A stretch of 64,000 nt of DNA, from positions 682,001 through 746,000 of the forward strand of contig NZ_CP046914.1 of the NCBI RefSeq assembly GCF_009789675.1. Direction: 5' to 3'. The notes beneath the pieces are model-generated. The model made no database searches, was not told where the DNA came from, and was given only the letters and a program-made list of their open reading frames with translations. Each line of letters opens with the position of its first letter. The stretch's first letter is position 1. The translations under genes were made by a program, and so were the position numbers. Below are positions 44,777 to 54,349 of the stretch, piece by piece. Origin of the DNA: Paraburkholderia acidisoli (GTDB taxonomy: Bacteria; Pseudomonadota; Gammaproteobacteria; Burkholderiales; Burkholderiaceae).

Positions 44777-45478
44777 ATGGCTAAAGAACGAGTCCTGATC
44801 ACCGGCGGCGCCGCCGGCATCGGTGCGGCATGCGCCGCGCGCTGCGAAGCGGACGGCTACGAAGCCGTCGTCATCGACCGCGTGGGCACCGGCATCATCG
44901 CCGATCTCTCGGACACCGAAGCAACGGCGGCGGCGCTTGCGCGTGCGCTCGAAGGCGGCCCGATCACGCGCCTCGTCAACAACGTGGGGGTAGTCGTACC
45001 CGCCAGCGCCGAACAGCAGACGCTCGAAGAACTCGAGCGCGCGTGGGCGCTCAACGTGCGCTGCTCACAGCAATGCATGCAGGCGCTATTGCCGGGCATG
45101 AAGGCGGCAGGCTTCGGCCGCATCGTCAACATGTCGTCGCGCGCGGCGCTCGGCAAGGAATTGCGCACGGCGTATTCGGCCACCAAGGCCGCGCTGATCG
45201 GCATGACGCGCGTGTGGGCACTCGAACTGGGCGCGTTCGGCGTGACCGCGAACGCCATCGGCCCGGGCCCGATCCGCACGGAACTGTTCGATCGCGCGAA
45301 CCCGCCGGACGCGCCGCGCACGCAAGCCATCATCGACGCGGTGCCGGTCAAGCGCGTGGGCACGCCCGACGACGTCGCGCACGCCGTGTCGTATCTGCTC
45401 GACGCCCGCAGCGGCTTCGTCACGGGCCAGGTGCTGTATGTGTGCGGCGGCATGACGGTCGGCGTGGCCGGAGTCTGA
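44777..45478 (+). CDS. Short-chain dehydrogenase/reductase
   Basis: A 233-residue SDR. ITGGAAGIGAACA binds NAD(P), NNVG replaces NNAG, and the catalytic set lies in MSSRAALGKELRTAYSATKAAL. The N-terminal half is short between the second and third strands. Two bases separate its stop from the next gene, so it is co-transcribed with the hydroxyacid dehydrogenase. The substrate is unknown; a hydroxy or keto acid of the same pathway is likely. Confidence 0.85.
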   Translation: MAKERVLITGGAAGIGAACAARCEADGYEAVVIDRVGTGIIADLSDTEATAAALARALEGGPITRLVNNVGVVVPASAEQQTLEELERAWALNVRCSQQCMQALLPGMKAAGFGRIVNMSSRAALGKELRTAYSATKAALIGMTRVWALELGAFGVTANAIGPGPIRTELFDRANPPDAPRTQAIIDAVPVKRVGTPDDVAHAVSYLLDARSGFVTGQVLYVCGGMTVGVAGV

Positions 45479-45480
45479 CG

Positions 45481-46458
45481 ATGACGACGCACGCAATGCA
45501 CGAAGCGCACGCAGCGCGCACGGCGGGCATCGTCGGCGCGGGCAGTATCGGCGTGGCGTTCGCGATCTGCTTCGCACGCGCGGGCTGGCGCGTTCGCCTC
45601 TACGACCCCGACGCGGCACGCCGCGCGGCCGCGCCCGCCGAAATCGCGCAGCGTCTCGCCGATCTCGCGCGCTTCGATCTGCTCGACGAAACCGCAGCGG
45701 ATCTCGCCGCGCGTGTCGAAATGGTCGAATCGCTCGAAGCCGCCGCCGCCAACGCCGACCTCGTGCAGGAATGCGCGCCGGAACGCGCCGAACTCAAGCG
45801 CGATCTCTTCGCGCAGCTCGATCGCGCCGCGCCGCGTGACGCGATTCTCGCGAGTGCGTCCTCGTTTCTCGCCGCGTCGAAATTTGTCGACGCAACCCTG
45901 CCCGGCCGCGCCCGCTGCCTCGTTGCGCATCCCGGCAATCCGCCCTATCTCGTGCCCGTGATCGAGGTCGTGCCCGCGCCATTCACGGCTGAAGCCGCCA
46001 CGGTACGCGCGATCGCGCTGTACGGCGAAGCGGGCCTCAAGCCCGTGCGCGTGAAGCATGAAGTGGAAGGCTTCATCTTCAACCGCCTGCAAGGGGCGGT
46101 GCTGCGCGAAGCGTATTGCCTCGTGCGCGACGGCATTGCATCGGTCGAGGACATCGACACGGTCATGCGCGAAGGACTCGGCCCGCGCTGGTCCGTGATC
46201 GGCCCGTTCGAAACCGTCGACCTGAACACGCGCGGCGGCATTGGCTCGCATGCGCAGAAGATGGGCCCGTCGTACGAACGCATGGGCGCCGAGCGCGGCC
46301 AGCACGATCCGTGGACGCCCGAACTCGTCGCGCAAGTGGAAGCCGCGCGACGTCACGCATTGCCGCTCGAACATTGGGATGCCCGCGTGAACTGGCGCGA
46401 TCGCCAGCTCATGCAACTCGCGCGCCACCGCAAACGCTTTATCCGCGACGACTCATAA
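45481..46458 (+). CDS. 3-hydroxyacid dehydrogenase, lambda-crystallin/3-HCDH family
   Basis: A 325-residue NAD-dependent dehydrogenase. GIVGAGSIGVAFA is the NAD fold; ASASSFLAAS and AHPGNPPYLVPVIEVVPAP contain the catalytic Ser-His-Asn set; the C-terminal domain has GFIFNRLQGAVLREAY and GLGPRWSVIGPFET. This branch (L-gulonate and L-carnitine dehydrogenase relatives) acts on free 3-hydroxyacids rather than CoA esters. That fits the adjacent short-chain acid transporter. Start ATG at 45481 is two bases past the SDR stop. Confidence 0.87.
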   Translation: MTTHAMHEAHAARTAGIVGAGSIGVAFAICFARAGWRVRLYDPDAARRAAAPAEIAQRLADLARFDLLDETAADLAARVEMVESLEAAAANADLVQECAPERAELKRDLFAQLDRAAPRDAILASASSFLAASKFVDATLPGRARCLVAHPGNPPYLVPVIEVVPAPFTAEAATVRAIALYGEAGLKPVRVKHEVEGFIFNRLQGAVLREAYCLVRDGIASVEDIDTVMREGLGPRWSVIGPFETVDLNTRGGIGSHAQKMGPSYERMGAERGQHDPWTPELVAQVEAARRHALPLEHWDARVNWRDRQLMQLARHRKRFIRDDS

Positions 46459-46518
46459 GCGCCGCACGCGCGAACGAGACCTCATAACTACTAGATTACG
46501 ATTCGAAGAGACATTGCC

Positions 46519-47847
46519 ATGCAGAAAGTCACCGCTTTCTTTACCGAACTGATGCGCCGGTATTTACCCGATCCTTTCGTGTTTGCGATCGGCCTCACGC
46601 TGCTCACGATGGTGCTTGCCGTGCTCGTGCAGGGCCAGGCCATCACCGCGCTCACCACGAGCTGGGGCAAGGGCTTTTGGGCGCTGCTCGCGTTCACCAC
46701 GCAAATGGCGGTGATTCTCGCGATGGGCTACGTGCTCGCCACCGCGCCGCTCACCGACCGCTTTCTCGACCGGCTCGTCGCGCGCGTGAACGATCCGCGC
46801 ATGGCCATCATCGTTGCCACGCTGGTGGGCGGCGTCGGCAGCTGGCTCAACTGGGGCTTCGGTCTCGTGGTGGGCGGCATCGTCGCGCGCAAGCTGGCCA
46901 TGCGCGTGAAAGGCGTGCATTACCCGCTCATCATCGCTTCCGCTTACAGCGGCTTCACGCTGTATGGCCTCGGCCTCTCCGCGAGCATTCCGGTTCTGAT
47001 CTCCACCAAGGGCCATCCGCTCGAAGCGCAAATGGGCGTGATCCCGCTCTCGGACACGATCTTTTCGCCGACCATGCTCATCACGAGTCTCGTGACGATC
47101 GTCACGCTGCCGCTGCTCAATGCGTGGCTGCATCCGAAGGCGGGGCAGCCCGTGAAGGAAATCGACCGCAACTTCGAGGAGCGCCCGAAGGCTTCCGCAT
47201 TGCACGTGGATCTCGACGAAGGCAGCACGCTCGCCAATCGACTGAACAACAGCCGCATTCTCAGCTATGTGATCGGCCTGATCGGCATGGGCTACGTGGC
47301 ATTGCACTTCGTGCAAGGCGGCTCGATCGACCTGAACCTCATCAACTTCTTCATTCTGTTTCTCGGCATCCTGCTGCTCGGCACGCCTATTCGTTATGTG
47401 GAGAAACTCAACGAAGGCATTCGCACGATCAGCGGCATCATTCTGCAATACCCGTTCTATGCCGGCATCATGGCGATCATGGCGTCTTCGGGTCTGGTGA
47501 CGACGTTTTCCGAAGCGTTCACGAAGATCGCCACGCCCGGCACGCTGCCGTTCTGGGGTTTGATCAGCTCGTTCGTCATCAACTTCTTCGCGCCTTCGGG
47601 CGGCGGCCACTGGGTCATTCAAGGCCCGTTCATGATCGAAGCCGCGAAGGCCATTGGCGCGAACGTGGGTCACACGTCCACGGCCGTGATGCTCGGCAAC
47701 GCCTGGAACGATCTCGTACAGCCGTTCTGGATTCTGCCCGCGCTCGCGCTTTCGAAGCTCAAGCTCAAGGACATCATGGGCTACACGGTCATCATGATGT
47801 TCTGGATCGGCATCGTGTACTCGGTGGCGATTCTCGCCTGGGGCTAA
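46519..47847 (+). CDS. Short-chain fatty acid transporter, AtoE family
   Basis: A 442-residue inner-membrane protein with about 11-12 membrane segments, of the AtoE/TIGR00366 type. Family marks are RRYLPDPFVFAIGLTLL at the start, GGVGSWLNWGFGLVVGGI, and FAPSGGGHWVIQGPF near the end. It probably imports the short-chain or hydroxylated acid that the operon degrades. It lies 60 bp after the dehydrogenase. Confidence 0.88.
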   Translation: MQKVTAFFTELMRRYLPDPFVFAIGLTLLTMVLAVLVQGQAITALTTSWGKGFWALLAFTTQMAVILAMGYVLATAPLTDRFLDRLVARVNDPRMAIIVATLVGGVGSWLNWGFGLVVGGIVARKLAMRVKGVHYPLIIASAYSGFTLYGLGLSASIPVLISTKGHPLEAQMGVIPLSDTIFSPTMLITSLVTIVTLPLLNAWLHPKAGQPVKEIDRNFEERPKASALHVDLDEGSTLANRLNNSRILSYVIGLIGMGYVALHFVQGGSIDLNLINFFILFLGILLLGTPIRYVEKLNEGIRTISGIILQYPFYAGIMAIMASSGLVTTFSEAFTKIATPGTLPFWGLISSFVINFFAPSGGGHWVIQGPFMIEAAKAIGANVGHTSTAVMLGNAWNDLVQPFWILPALALSKLKLKDIMGYTVIMMFWIGIVYSVAILAWG

Positions 47848-47900
47848 GCGGCCTGGCGACTCAGTGGTTTCGATCGATTCAGTTCTTACGGAGAGTTTTC

Positions 47901-48185
47901 ATGCTGTATCTCGTGCACATGCAGGTGCAGATTCCGCACGGCACCGACGCCGCCCACGCCGACGCCCTCAAGGCCGAAGAAAAGGCGTTCTCGCAACAGT
48001 TGCAACGAGAAGGCAAATGGCGGCACCTGTGGCGCGTGGCGGGCGAATACGCGAACTACAGCGTGTTCGACGTGGAGTCGAACGACGAACTCCACGCTCT
48101 GCTTGCCGCGCTGCCGCTCTTTCCGTTCATGAAGATCAGTGTGACGCCGCTGGCGCAGCATCCGTCCGCCATTGCCGCCAATTGA
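47901..48185 (+). CDS. Muconolactone delta-isomerase-like protein
   Basis: A 94-residue ferredoxin-fold protein with MLYLVHMQVQIPHG at the start, WRHLWRVAGEYANYSVFDVESNDELHALLAALPLFPFM in the middle and TPLAQHPS at the end, the pattern of CatC. No other catechol-pathway gene is nearby, so it probably isomerises a different unsaturated lactone or acid. ACGGAGAG precedes the ATG by eight bases. Confidence 0.85.
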   Translation: MLYLVHMQVQIPHGTDAAHADALKAEEKAFSQQLQREGKWRHLWRVAGEYANYSVFDVESNDELHALLAALPLFPFMKISVTPLAQHPSAIAAN

Positions 48186-48196
48186 CCGGACACGTC

Positions 48197-48493
48197 ATGC
48201 CCTTTCTCATCGAAACGTTCGACAAACCCGGCCATGCCGACGTGCGCCTGCGCGAACGCGACGTGCATCTCGCGTTTCTCGCGCAGCACAAAGCCCTGCT
48301 GCTCGCGTGCGGCGCGAAGCTCAACGACGACGGCAGCAATGCGGGCGGCGGCATCTATATCGTCGATCTGGAAACGCGCGAGCAGGCCGAACAGTTCATT
48401 GCGCAAGACCCGTACACGCACGCCAACCTGTTTGCCGAGGTAAAGATCGTGCGCTGGCGTAAAGCCTATGTGGATGGGGTTTGCCACCTCTGA
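48197..48493 (+). CDS. YciI-like protein
   Basis: A 98-residue YciI-family protein (dimeric ferredoxin-like fold). [28 protein letters not shown] and a central [24 protein letters not shown] contain the conserved His and Asp. YciI homologues act as small hydrolases or dehydrochlorinases or have unknown roles. It starts 11 bases after the isomerase-like gene and ends the operon. Confidence 0.85.
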   Translation: MPFLIETFDKPGHADVRLRERDVHLAFLAQHKALLLACGAKLNDDGSNAGGGIYIVDLETREQAEQFIAQDPYTHANLFAEVKIVRWRKAYVDGVCHL

Positions 48494-48696
48494 GCGAGCC
48501 GGCCCGGCCGCTCGAGCGAACCTGCCCTCAGTGGCGCCGCTTCCTTGTGCGGCGCCGGTTTGGCCCGCCGCGACCCTCCACGCGCCGGGCCATTTTTCGG
48601 TGCGCCCCGCCTCGGGCACACCGCTTGCTCATCCCTCCCTCGACGTCAAACCAACAGCCGGCGCAGCCCGCCGGCAACGCGAGGAGGAAATCCATC

Positions 48697-48873
48697 ATGC
48701 TCAAAATGGCTCTGTTGTTCGCCGTGATCGCCGTGGTCGCGGCATTGTTCGGCTTCACCGGCATTGCCGCCGGCGCTGCCGCCATCGCCAAGACGCTGTT
48801 CTTCATTTTCGTGGTGCTTTGCATCGTGTTCCTCGTGATCGGCGTGGTGGTCACGAAGAAAATAGTCGACTAG
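48697..48873 (+). CDS. DUF1328 small membrane protein, second copy
   Basis: A 58-residue two-segment membrane protein closely like the one at 11909: [29 protein letters not shown] matches the family core. GAGGAGG lies about nine bases before the ATG at 48697. The longer in-frame frame upstream is GC-rich non-coding sequence. A terminator follows. Confidence 0.9.
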   Translation: MLKMALLFAVIAVVAALFGFTGIAAGAAAIAKTLFFIFVVLCIVFLVIGVVVTKKIVD

Positions 48874-48913
48874 CGTAGCGGCTTTCCGCACGCTTTCCGA
48901 TGCTGCCTGCCCC

Positions 48914-48953
48914 GAGGGCGGCCGTCGCGTTCATTCGCACGGCCGCCCTCTTT
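48914..48953 (+). terminator. Terminator after DUF1328
   Basis: GAGGGCGGCCGT (48914-48925) pairs with ACGGCCGCCCTC (48939-48950), followed by TTTC. Confidence 0.82.
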
Positions 48954-49137
48954 CATGAAATAGACGCGTCGCGAATCTAAACGAAGTTTCATATAACTGC
49001 CCTATTTCGACACGGCTGCGTCACCGCCTTTTTCTACATTCTCGGTTCCGCCACACCTACCGGATCGACTTGAATCGGATTCCTGAATAACGAGTCCATT
49101 CACGCAGTGGTCGATTCACTTTCCCTACGGAATCGAA

Positions 49138-50310
49138 ATGAAAAAAGCGTTGTTGAATCTTCTCGCGCTCGCCGCGGCCGCTGCCTCGATGACGGCGCAT
49201 GCGCAAAGCAGCGTGACGCTCTACGGCACCGTCGACGCGGGCATCGATTACATCAGCAACCAGAAGTCGTCGGCGGGACACGGCACCACGTGGGCCGCGC
49301 AGTCGGGCAACGTGAGCACGAGCCGCTGGGGCCTGCGCGGCACCGAAGATCTCGGCGGCGGCCTGAAAGCCATTTTCGACCTCGAAAACGGCTTTTCCGT
49401 CGTCAACGGCAAGGGCTCGAACGGTGGCTATCTGTTCGGCCGGCAAGCCTGGGTCGGTCTGTCGAGCGATCAATACGGCACGCTCACGCTCGGTCGCCAG
49501 TACGATGCGCTCGTCGACATGATCGCGCCGATGTCGGCTACGGGCTCGGGCTTCGGCGGCAATATCGCCGACCACCCCTTCGACAACGACAACCTCAACA
49601 ACGACGTGCGCATGAACAACGCCGTCAAGTTCCGCAGCGCGACCTACGAAGGCTTCCAGGTGGAAGGCGCCTACGCGTTCAGCAACGAAGGCGGCGGCTT
49701 CTCGCAGAACAACGCGTACACGTTCGGCGCCTCGTGGGCCGGCGGCCCGTTCAACGCGGCCGTGGCGTACTTCCAGGGCAACCAGCCTGGCTCGACCACG
49801 AGCGGCGCCTTGAGTGCGGGCACCAGCACCGACAACGATCCGATGTTCGTGGGCGCGCGCACGCGCACGCTCGGCGCGGGCGGCAGCTACACGATGGGCC
49901 CGGCGAAGGTCGGCCTCGTGTTCACGCGCACGATGATCGCCTCGCCCACGGAGATCGCGCAGGGCGGCTCGCTCAACACGTTCAACGCCAACTACCTGAC
50001 GTTCAATAACTTCGAAGTGAACGGCCGCTACAACCTCACGCCGCAGTTCAGCCTGGGCGGCGCGTACACGTACACGGACGGTTCGCTGAGCCGCGCCGCC
50101 GGCAATGCCTCGCCGCACTGGAACCAGTTCATGCTGCAAGCCGACTACGCGCTGAGCCGCCGTACCGACCTCTACCTCGAAGGCACGTATCAGCGCGTTT
50201 CGGGCGCGAACGGCATCGCGGTGCTCGGCAATGCGTCGATCTACAACCTCGCTGCTTCGTCGAGCAACACGCAGGCCGTGGTCGCGGCCGGCATGCGCAT
50301 GAAGTTCTGA
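49138..50310 (+). CDS. General porin (OpcP/OmpC-like, Burkholderia type)
   Basis: A 390-residue trimeric-porin-type protein. The signal peptide is residues 1-22 (ending MTAHA); the mature protein opens with SSVTLYGTVDAG and closes with a C-terminal Phe (MRMKF), the outer-membrane assembly signal. SRWGLRGTEDLGGGLKAIFDLE and LFGRQAWVGL are typical of beta-proteobacterial porins. Passive uptake of small solutes. Monocistronic, with a terminator after it. Confidence 0.93.
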   Translation: MKKALLNLLALAAAAASMTAHAQSSVTLYGTVDAGIDYISNQKSSAGHGTTWAAQSGNVSTSRWGLRGTEDLGGGLKAIFDLENGFSVVNGKGSNGGYLFGRQAWVGLSSDQYGTLTLGRQYDALVDMIAPMSATGSGFGGNIADHPFDNDNLNNDVRMNNAVKFRSATYEGFQVEGAYAFSNEGGGFSQNNAYTFGASWAGGPFNAAVAYFQGNQPGSTTSGALSAGTSTDNDPMFVGARTRTLGAGGSYTMGPAKVGLVFTRTMIASPTEIAQGGSLNTFNANYLTFNNFEVNGRYNLTPQFSLGGAYTYTDGSLSRAAGNASPHWNQFMLQADYALSRRTDLYLEGTYQRVSGANGIAVLGNASIYNLAASSSNTQAVVAAGMRMKF

Positions 50311-50321
50311 TTCATGCATAA

Positions 50322-50352
50322 CGGGTCGCGCGCAATGCGCGGCCCGCTTTCG
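50322..50352 (+). terminator. Terminator after the porin
   Basis: CGGGTCGCGC (50322-50331) pairs with GCGCGGCCCG (50337-50346, one G-T pair), followed by CTTTC. Confidence 0.65.
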
Positions 50353-50523
50353 ATTGCATTCGCGGCGCATTCCATTCGTCAGTCGTTTGCAATGTCATCG
50401 CGGGGTCATGCAAGCGCGCCATCGTTGCGCCTACACTCACTCTGCGACGCTTGCGCCCCGCGCATCAAGTCAGTCATGCAGTGCGGTTCGCGCACGCTTC
50501 GTCCCCTTCTCGCGAGACGAGCG

Positions 50524-52209
50524 ATGACGAAAAAAGATACCCCCGAGAACACCGTTGAATCCGCCGCCAACGTCACGCGCCGCGGCTTTCTGAAACTCGC
50601 TGGCGCTTCGGGTTTCGCGAGCGCCGCCGGCGCCTTTTCCGGCGGTGCGAAAGCCGATGCCGCGACGCCCGACGGCACGCCCGAGCAAATCCATATCACG
50701 TGGGGCGAAGACCCGGCCAGCGAAGTGATCGTTTCGTGGGCCTCGCTCGCGGCATCGACGAATCCGCGCGTGACGTATAGTGCCGATCGCGGCAAGCGCG
50801 AAACCGTCCACGCCGTGCAACGCACCTACACCGACGGCCTCACGGGCGTGGTCGTGTTCTCATACCACGCGCGTCTGCGCGATCTGCACTCCGCCACGAC
50901 TTACCGTTACGAAGTCACCGCCGACAACGACAGCCGCGCGGGCGGCCCGTTCGCCTCGACCTTCACGACGGCGCCGCGCGGCCACGTGCCGTTCCGCTTC
51001 ACGAGCTACGGCGATCTCGCCACGCCCAACACGAACTGGGTGCTCTCGTCGCCGCAAAGCCGCTTTGCCGTGGAGGCAGTCGAGCGATTCCAGCCGCTCT
51101 TTCACCTGCTCAACGGCGACCTCTGCTACGCCAACCTGAACCCCACGCACCAGACCGACGTGTGGCGCGACTTCGCGAACAACGCGCAGACCTCGGCCTC
51201 GAACCGCCCGTGGATGCCGTGCCCTGGCAATCACGAAATCGAGTTCTACAACGGGCCGCAAGGGCTCGATTCGTATCTCTCGCGCTATACGCTGCCCGAT
51301 AACGGGACGCGCTTTCCTGGCCGCTGGTACGCCTTCCGCGTGGGCAACGTGCAGTTCGTTTCGCTCGACGCCGACGACGTGATCTATCAGGACGCGGCGG
51401 CTTTCGTGGCCGGTCCGGCTCCGCTCGTGCCCGTCGCGAGCACGGGCAATGCGTCGATCGCACCCGGCACCTCGTTCTACGTGCGCGGCTATAGCAACGG
51501 CGAGCAAACGCGCTGGCTCGAGCGCACGCTGCAACACGCCTCGCACGACGACAGCATCGACTGGATCATCGTGCAGATGCACCAAATCGCGCTGAGTTCG
51601 TCGAAAACGGGCAATGGTTCCGATAAGGGCATACGCGAGGCGTGGCTGCCGCTGTTCGATCGCTACGGCGTCGACCTCGTGGTGTGTGGCCACGATCACG
51701 ACTACGAGCGCAGCTATCCCGTGCGCGGATGCAATCACCACGCGGGTACCGACGCGAAAACGGGCACGCCTGTGGATACGCTGCAACCGCGCCCCGTCAC
51801 GCATGCGCAAGGCACGGGCAACACGTTCGACACGAGCCACGGCACGATCCATCTGGTTCTCGGTGGCGGCGGCACGAGTGCGCCGCTCGACGTGTACGGC
51901 GTGGATATCGGCAACGGCAATCCGCAAGCGCAGATCTTCACGAAGCCGAATCGCCCGGTGGCGGGCACGACGGCGGGCACCTTCGTGCGTCCGACCGCCG
52001 ATGCGCTCGAAGACGCGATCTGGTCCGCACAACGCGACACGGGCACGGGTTACGGCATCGCCGTGTTCGACGTGGACCCGGGCACGCACGGCGGCAAAAC
52101 GACGATCACGATGAACTACTATCACGCGCCGGGCGCGGATCAAACGCCAACGGGCAATTACGAGTTGTTTGAGACGATCACGCTGGAGAAGGGACGCGGG
52201 CGGCCGTAA
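50524..52209 (+). CDS. Tat-exported purple-acid-phosphatase-like metallophosphoesterase
   Basis: A 561-residue enzyme. A twin-arginine signal (TRRGFLKLAG, residues ~17-27) directs folded export. An N-terminal fibronectin-like domain (~50-150) is followed by a metallophosphoesterase domain with YGDLA, NGDLCYAN, GNHE, and GHDHDYER metal-binding motifs. It likely removes phosphate from organic esters in the periplasm. ATG at 50524 starts the Tat signal; a longer in-frame frame reaches back to 50314 without support. No Pho-box was recognised upstream. Confidence 0.88.
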   Translation: MTKKDTPENTVESAANVTRRGFLKLAGASGFASAAGAFSGGAKADAATPDGTPEQIHITWGEDPASEVIVSWASLAASTNPRVTYSADRGKRETVHAVQRTYTDGLTGVVVFSYHARLRDLHSATTYRYEVTADNDSRAGGPFASTFTTAPRGHVPFRFTSYGDLATPNTNWVLSSPQSRFAVEAVERFQPLFHLLNGDLCYANLNPTHQTDVWRDFANNAQTSASNRPWMPCPGNHEIEFYNGPQGLDSYLSRYTLPDNGTRFPGRWYAFRVGNVQFVSLDADDVIYQDAAAFVAGPAPLVPVASTGNASIAPGTSFYVRGYSNGEQTRWLERTLQHASHDDSIDWIIVQMHQIALSSSKTGNGSDKGIREAWLPLFDRYGVDLVVCGHDHDYERSYPVRGCNHHAGTDAKTGTPVDTLQPRPVTHAQGTGNTFDTSHGTIHLVLGGGGTSAPLDVYGVDIGNGNPQAQIFTKPNRPVAGTTAGTFVRPTADALEDAIWSAQRDTGTGYGIAVFDVDPGTHGGKTTITMNYYHAPGADQTPTGNYELFETITLEKGRGRP

Positions 52210-52215
52210 AGTCCG

Positions 52216-52252
52216 GCGTGCGGCCGCAGCATGTTCTGCCGCGGCCGCACGC
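52216..52252. terminator. Perfect hairpin between convergent genes
   Basis: GCGTGCGGCCGC (52216-52227) pairs exactly with GCGGCCGCACGC (52241-52252). It separates the phosphatase stop from the cyclase stop; no T-run is seen on either side. Confidence 0.5.
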
Positions 52253-52254
52253 TG

Positions 52255-54285
52255 TCATGCTTCCACGAGTTCTTTCGCCTCAACCGCCACATCCACCTTC
52301 GCCAACCGCCGGTACCGCGACAACGCCCACAGCGGAAAATACGCGGTATAGCCGTGATACTTGAGGTAGTAGATCCGCGGAAAGCCCGGCGCATTGTGCG
52401 AGCGATGCCACCAGAAGCCATCGCTGCCCTGCACCGAAAGCAGGTAAGCCACGCCGCGCCGCACCGACTCCGACTCCCAGTCGCCGAACGCCATCTGCGC
52501 GAGTAGCGCCCACGCCGTGAAATTCGAAGCGCTCTCGCCGCCATTCCTGCCCGCCAGAGCCGCGTCGAGATAGCTGTCGTTGGTTTCGCCCCAGCCGCCG
52601 TCCGCGTTTTGACGCGCGCGCAGCCACGCCAGCGCACGCGCGATATACGGCGCTTGCGCGTCTTCGCCCGCGAGCGCGAGACCCGCGAGCACGCTCCACG
52701 TTCCGTAGATGTAGTTCGTGCCCCAGCGCCCCCACCAGCTGCCGTCCGGTTGCTGCGTGGCCTTCACGTAATCGATCGCACGCGCGAGCGCCGCCTTGTC
52801 CTGCGCGCGGCCCGTCACGCCGAAGCACAACAACACGCGCCCCGACACGTCTTCCGTGGGCGGATCGAGCAGCGCGCCGTGATCGGCAAAAGGAATGGCG
52901 TTGAGATAGAGCCGGTCGCAGTCGGCGTCGAACGCCGCGAAGCCACCGTTGCGCGACTGCAAACCGCGCATCCAGTCGAGCGCGCGCGTCACGCGCGCGG
53001 CGTACGGATCGGTGCCGGTTGCACGAGCCTGCGCGCGACCGCGCCGGTGCAGCATGGCCGCGACCACGGCCGTATCGTCGATGTCGGGATAGTACGGATT
53101 CTCGTACTGAAACGCCCAGCCGCCCACGGGCGTATCAGGCTGCGCGTTCTCGATCCAGTCGCCGCGAACCGTGTCGATCTGGCGCGCCGCGAGCCAGTCG
53201 TAGGCGCGCGTGATGCGTTGCTGCAACTCGGCGTCGCTCAACGCATTCGCTTGCGTAGCCGAGGCAGTCGCCACGCGCGACTGTTCGAGCGCCATCGTGC
53301 TCCACGCCGTGTCCCAGACCGGCGAGAGACAGGGTTGGCAGTACATGCTGCCATCGCGCCGCTCGACCAGCAGCTTTTCGAGCGCGTTTTCGCAATCGCG
53401 CCGCAGCGGATGATCTTCAGGATACCCAAGCACCTGCATCATCTGGTAGCTGTAGACGATAGGCGGAAAAATGCCGCCCATGCCGTCTTCCCCGTTCATG
53501 CGCTCGGCACACCATGCTTCGGCGTGAGCCATCGCGCGTTTTCGCAGCGATTTCGGCATGAGCGGCTCGATGTGACGAACAGCGCGATCCATCGCCAGAA
53601 AGAAACGTCGAATACCCTTGCCGCGCGGAAAGTACTCGCGCTCTTCTTCGGCAGGCGTAACGAATAGTTCGGATATCGAAACATGATGCGGATTGGCCGC
53701 GCGCGCACGCAACGAGCACAACGCGAGCAACGGCACCATCGTCGTGCGCGCCCAATACGCGACCTTGTACATCGAAATGGGCACCCACTTCGGGAACAGC
53801 ACGAATTCGATCGGCATGAACGGCGTGGCGCGCCACGGCACCTGCCCGAACGTGGCGAGCAGAATGCGCGTGAAGACGTTCGACTTCGCGGCGCCGCCCA
53901 GCGCGAGGATGGTTTCCCGCGCACGCACCATGTGCGGCGCACTGGCGGCGTCGCCCGCGGCTTTCAGCGCGAAATAGGCTTTGACGCTACACGAGACATC
54001 GGGTGCGCCATCCACATACAGATCCCATGCGCCGTGCGTCTGCAAGCGCTGAATGTCGCGCAGATACCGCGCCATTTTCTCCTGCCGCACCGTGTCGATC
54101 TTGCCCATGAAATGCATCATGAGGATGTATTCGGCAGTGATCGTGGCGTCGGATTCGAGTTCGAAGCACCAGCTTCCGTCCTCGGCCTGAAGGCGCGCGA
54201 GCGATTCGCGGCCGCGCACGATGGCGGCGTCGAGCAACGCTTTTGTAGCGGTCGAAAAAGTGAACGATTGCCCTGAATTTTTCAT
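52255..54285 (-). CDS. shc: Squalene-hopene cyclase
   Basis: A 676-residue triterpene cyclase that folds squalene to hopene for hopanoid membrane lipids. The proton-donor motif is DIDD (401-404). QW-type repeats are present (for example DGSWCFELESD, NGGFAAFD, DGSWWGRWGTNYIYGTW, DGGWGETNDSYLD). ATG at 54285 is preferred over 54321 because the TCCGTACGGA palindrome would otherwise fall in the coding region; neither has a clear ribosome-binding site. No other hopanoid gene is nearby. Confidence 0.94.
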   Translation of the reverse strand: MKNSGQSFTFSTATKALLDAAIVRGRESLARLQAEDGSWCFELESDATITAEYILMMHFMGKIDTVRQEKMARYLRDIQRLQTHGAWDLYVDGAPDVSCSVKAYFALKAAGDAASAPHMVRARETILALGGAAKSNVFTRILLATFGQVPWRATPFMPIEFVLFPKWVPISMYKVAYWARTTMVPLLALCSLRARAANPHHVSISELFVTPAEEEREYFPRGKGIRRFFLAMDRAVRHIEPLMPKSLRKRAMAHAEAWCAERMNGEDGMGGIFPPIVYSYQMMQVLGYPEDHPLRRDCENALEKLLVERRDGSMYCQPCLSPVWDTAWSTMALEQSRVATASATQANALSDAELQQRITRAYDWLAARQIDTVRGDWIENAQPDTPVGGWAFQYENPYYPDIDDTAVVAAMLHRRGRAQARATGTDPYAARVTRALDWMRGLQSRNGGFAAFDADCDRLYLNAIPFADHGALLDPPTEDVSGRVLLCFGVTGRAQDKAALARAIDYVKATQQPDGSWWGRWGTNYIYGTWSVLAGLALAGEDAQAPYIARALAWLRARQNADGGWGETNDSYLDAALAGRNGGESASNFTAWALLAQMAFGDWESESVRRGVAYLLSVQGSDGFWWHRSHNAPGFPRIYYLKYHGYTAYFPLWALSRYRRLAKVDVAVEAKELVEA

Positions 54286-54300
54286 CGGCGGATCATACCA

Positions 54301-54310
54301 TCCGTACGGA
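54301..54310. promoter_or_regulatory. Palindrome between shc and tetR
   Basis: TCCGTACGGA is an exact 10-bp palindrome, 15 bp from the shc start and 39 bp from the tetR start. Flanks ACCA and ATGT extend the symmetry imperfectly. A TetR operator controlling both genes is likely. Confidence 0.6.
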
Positions 54311-54349
54311 ATGTTTTTCATCGAGATCCGCAATGCTATGATCCGGGCC

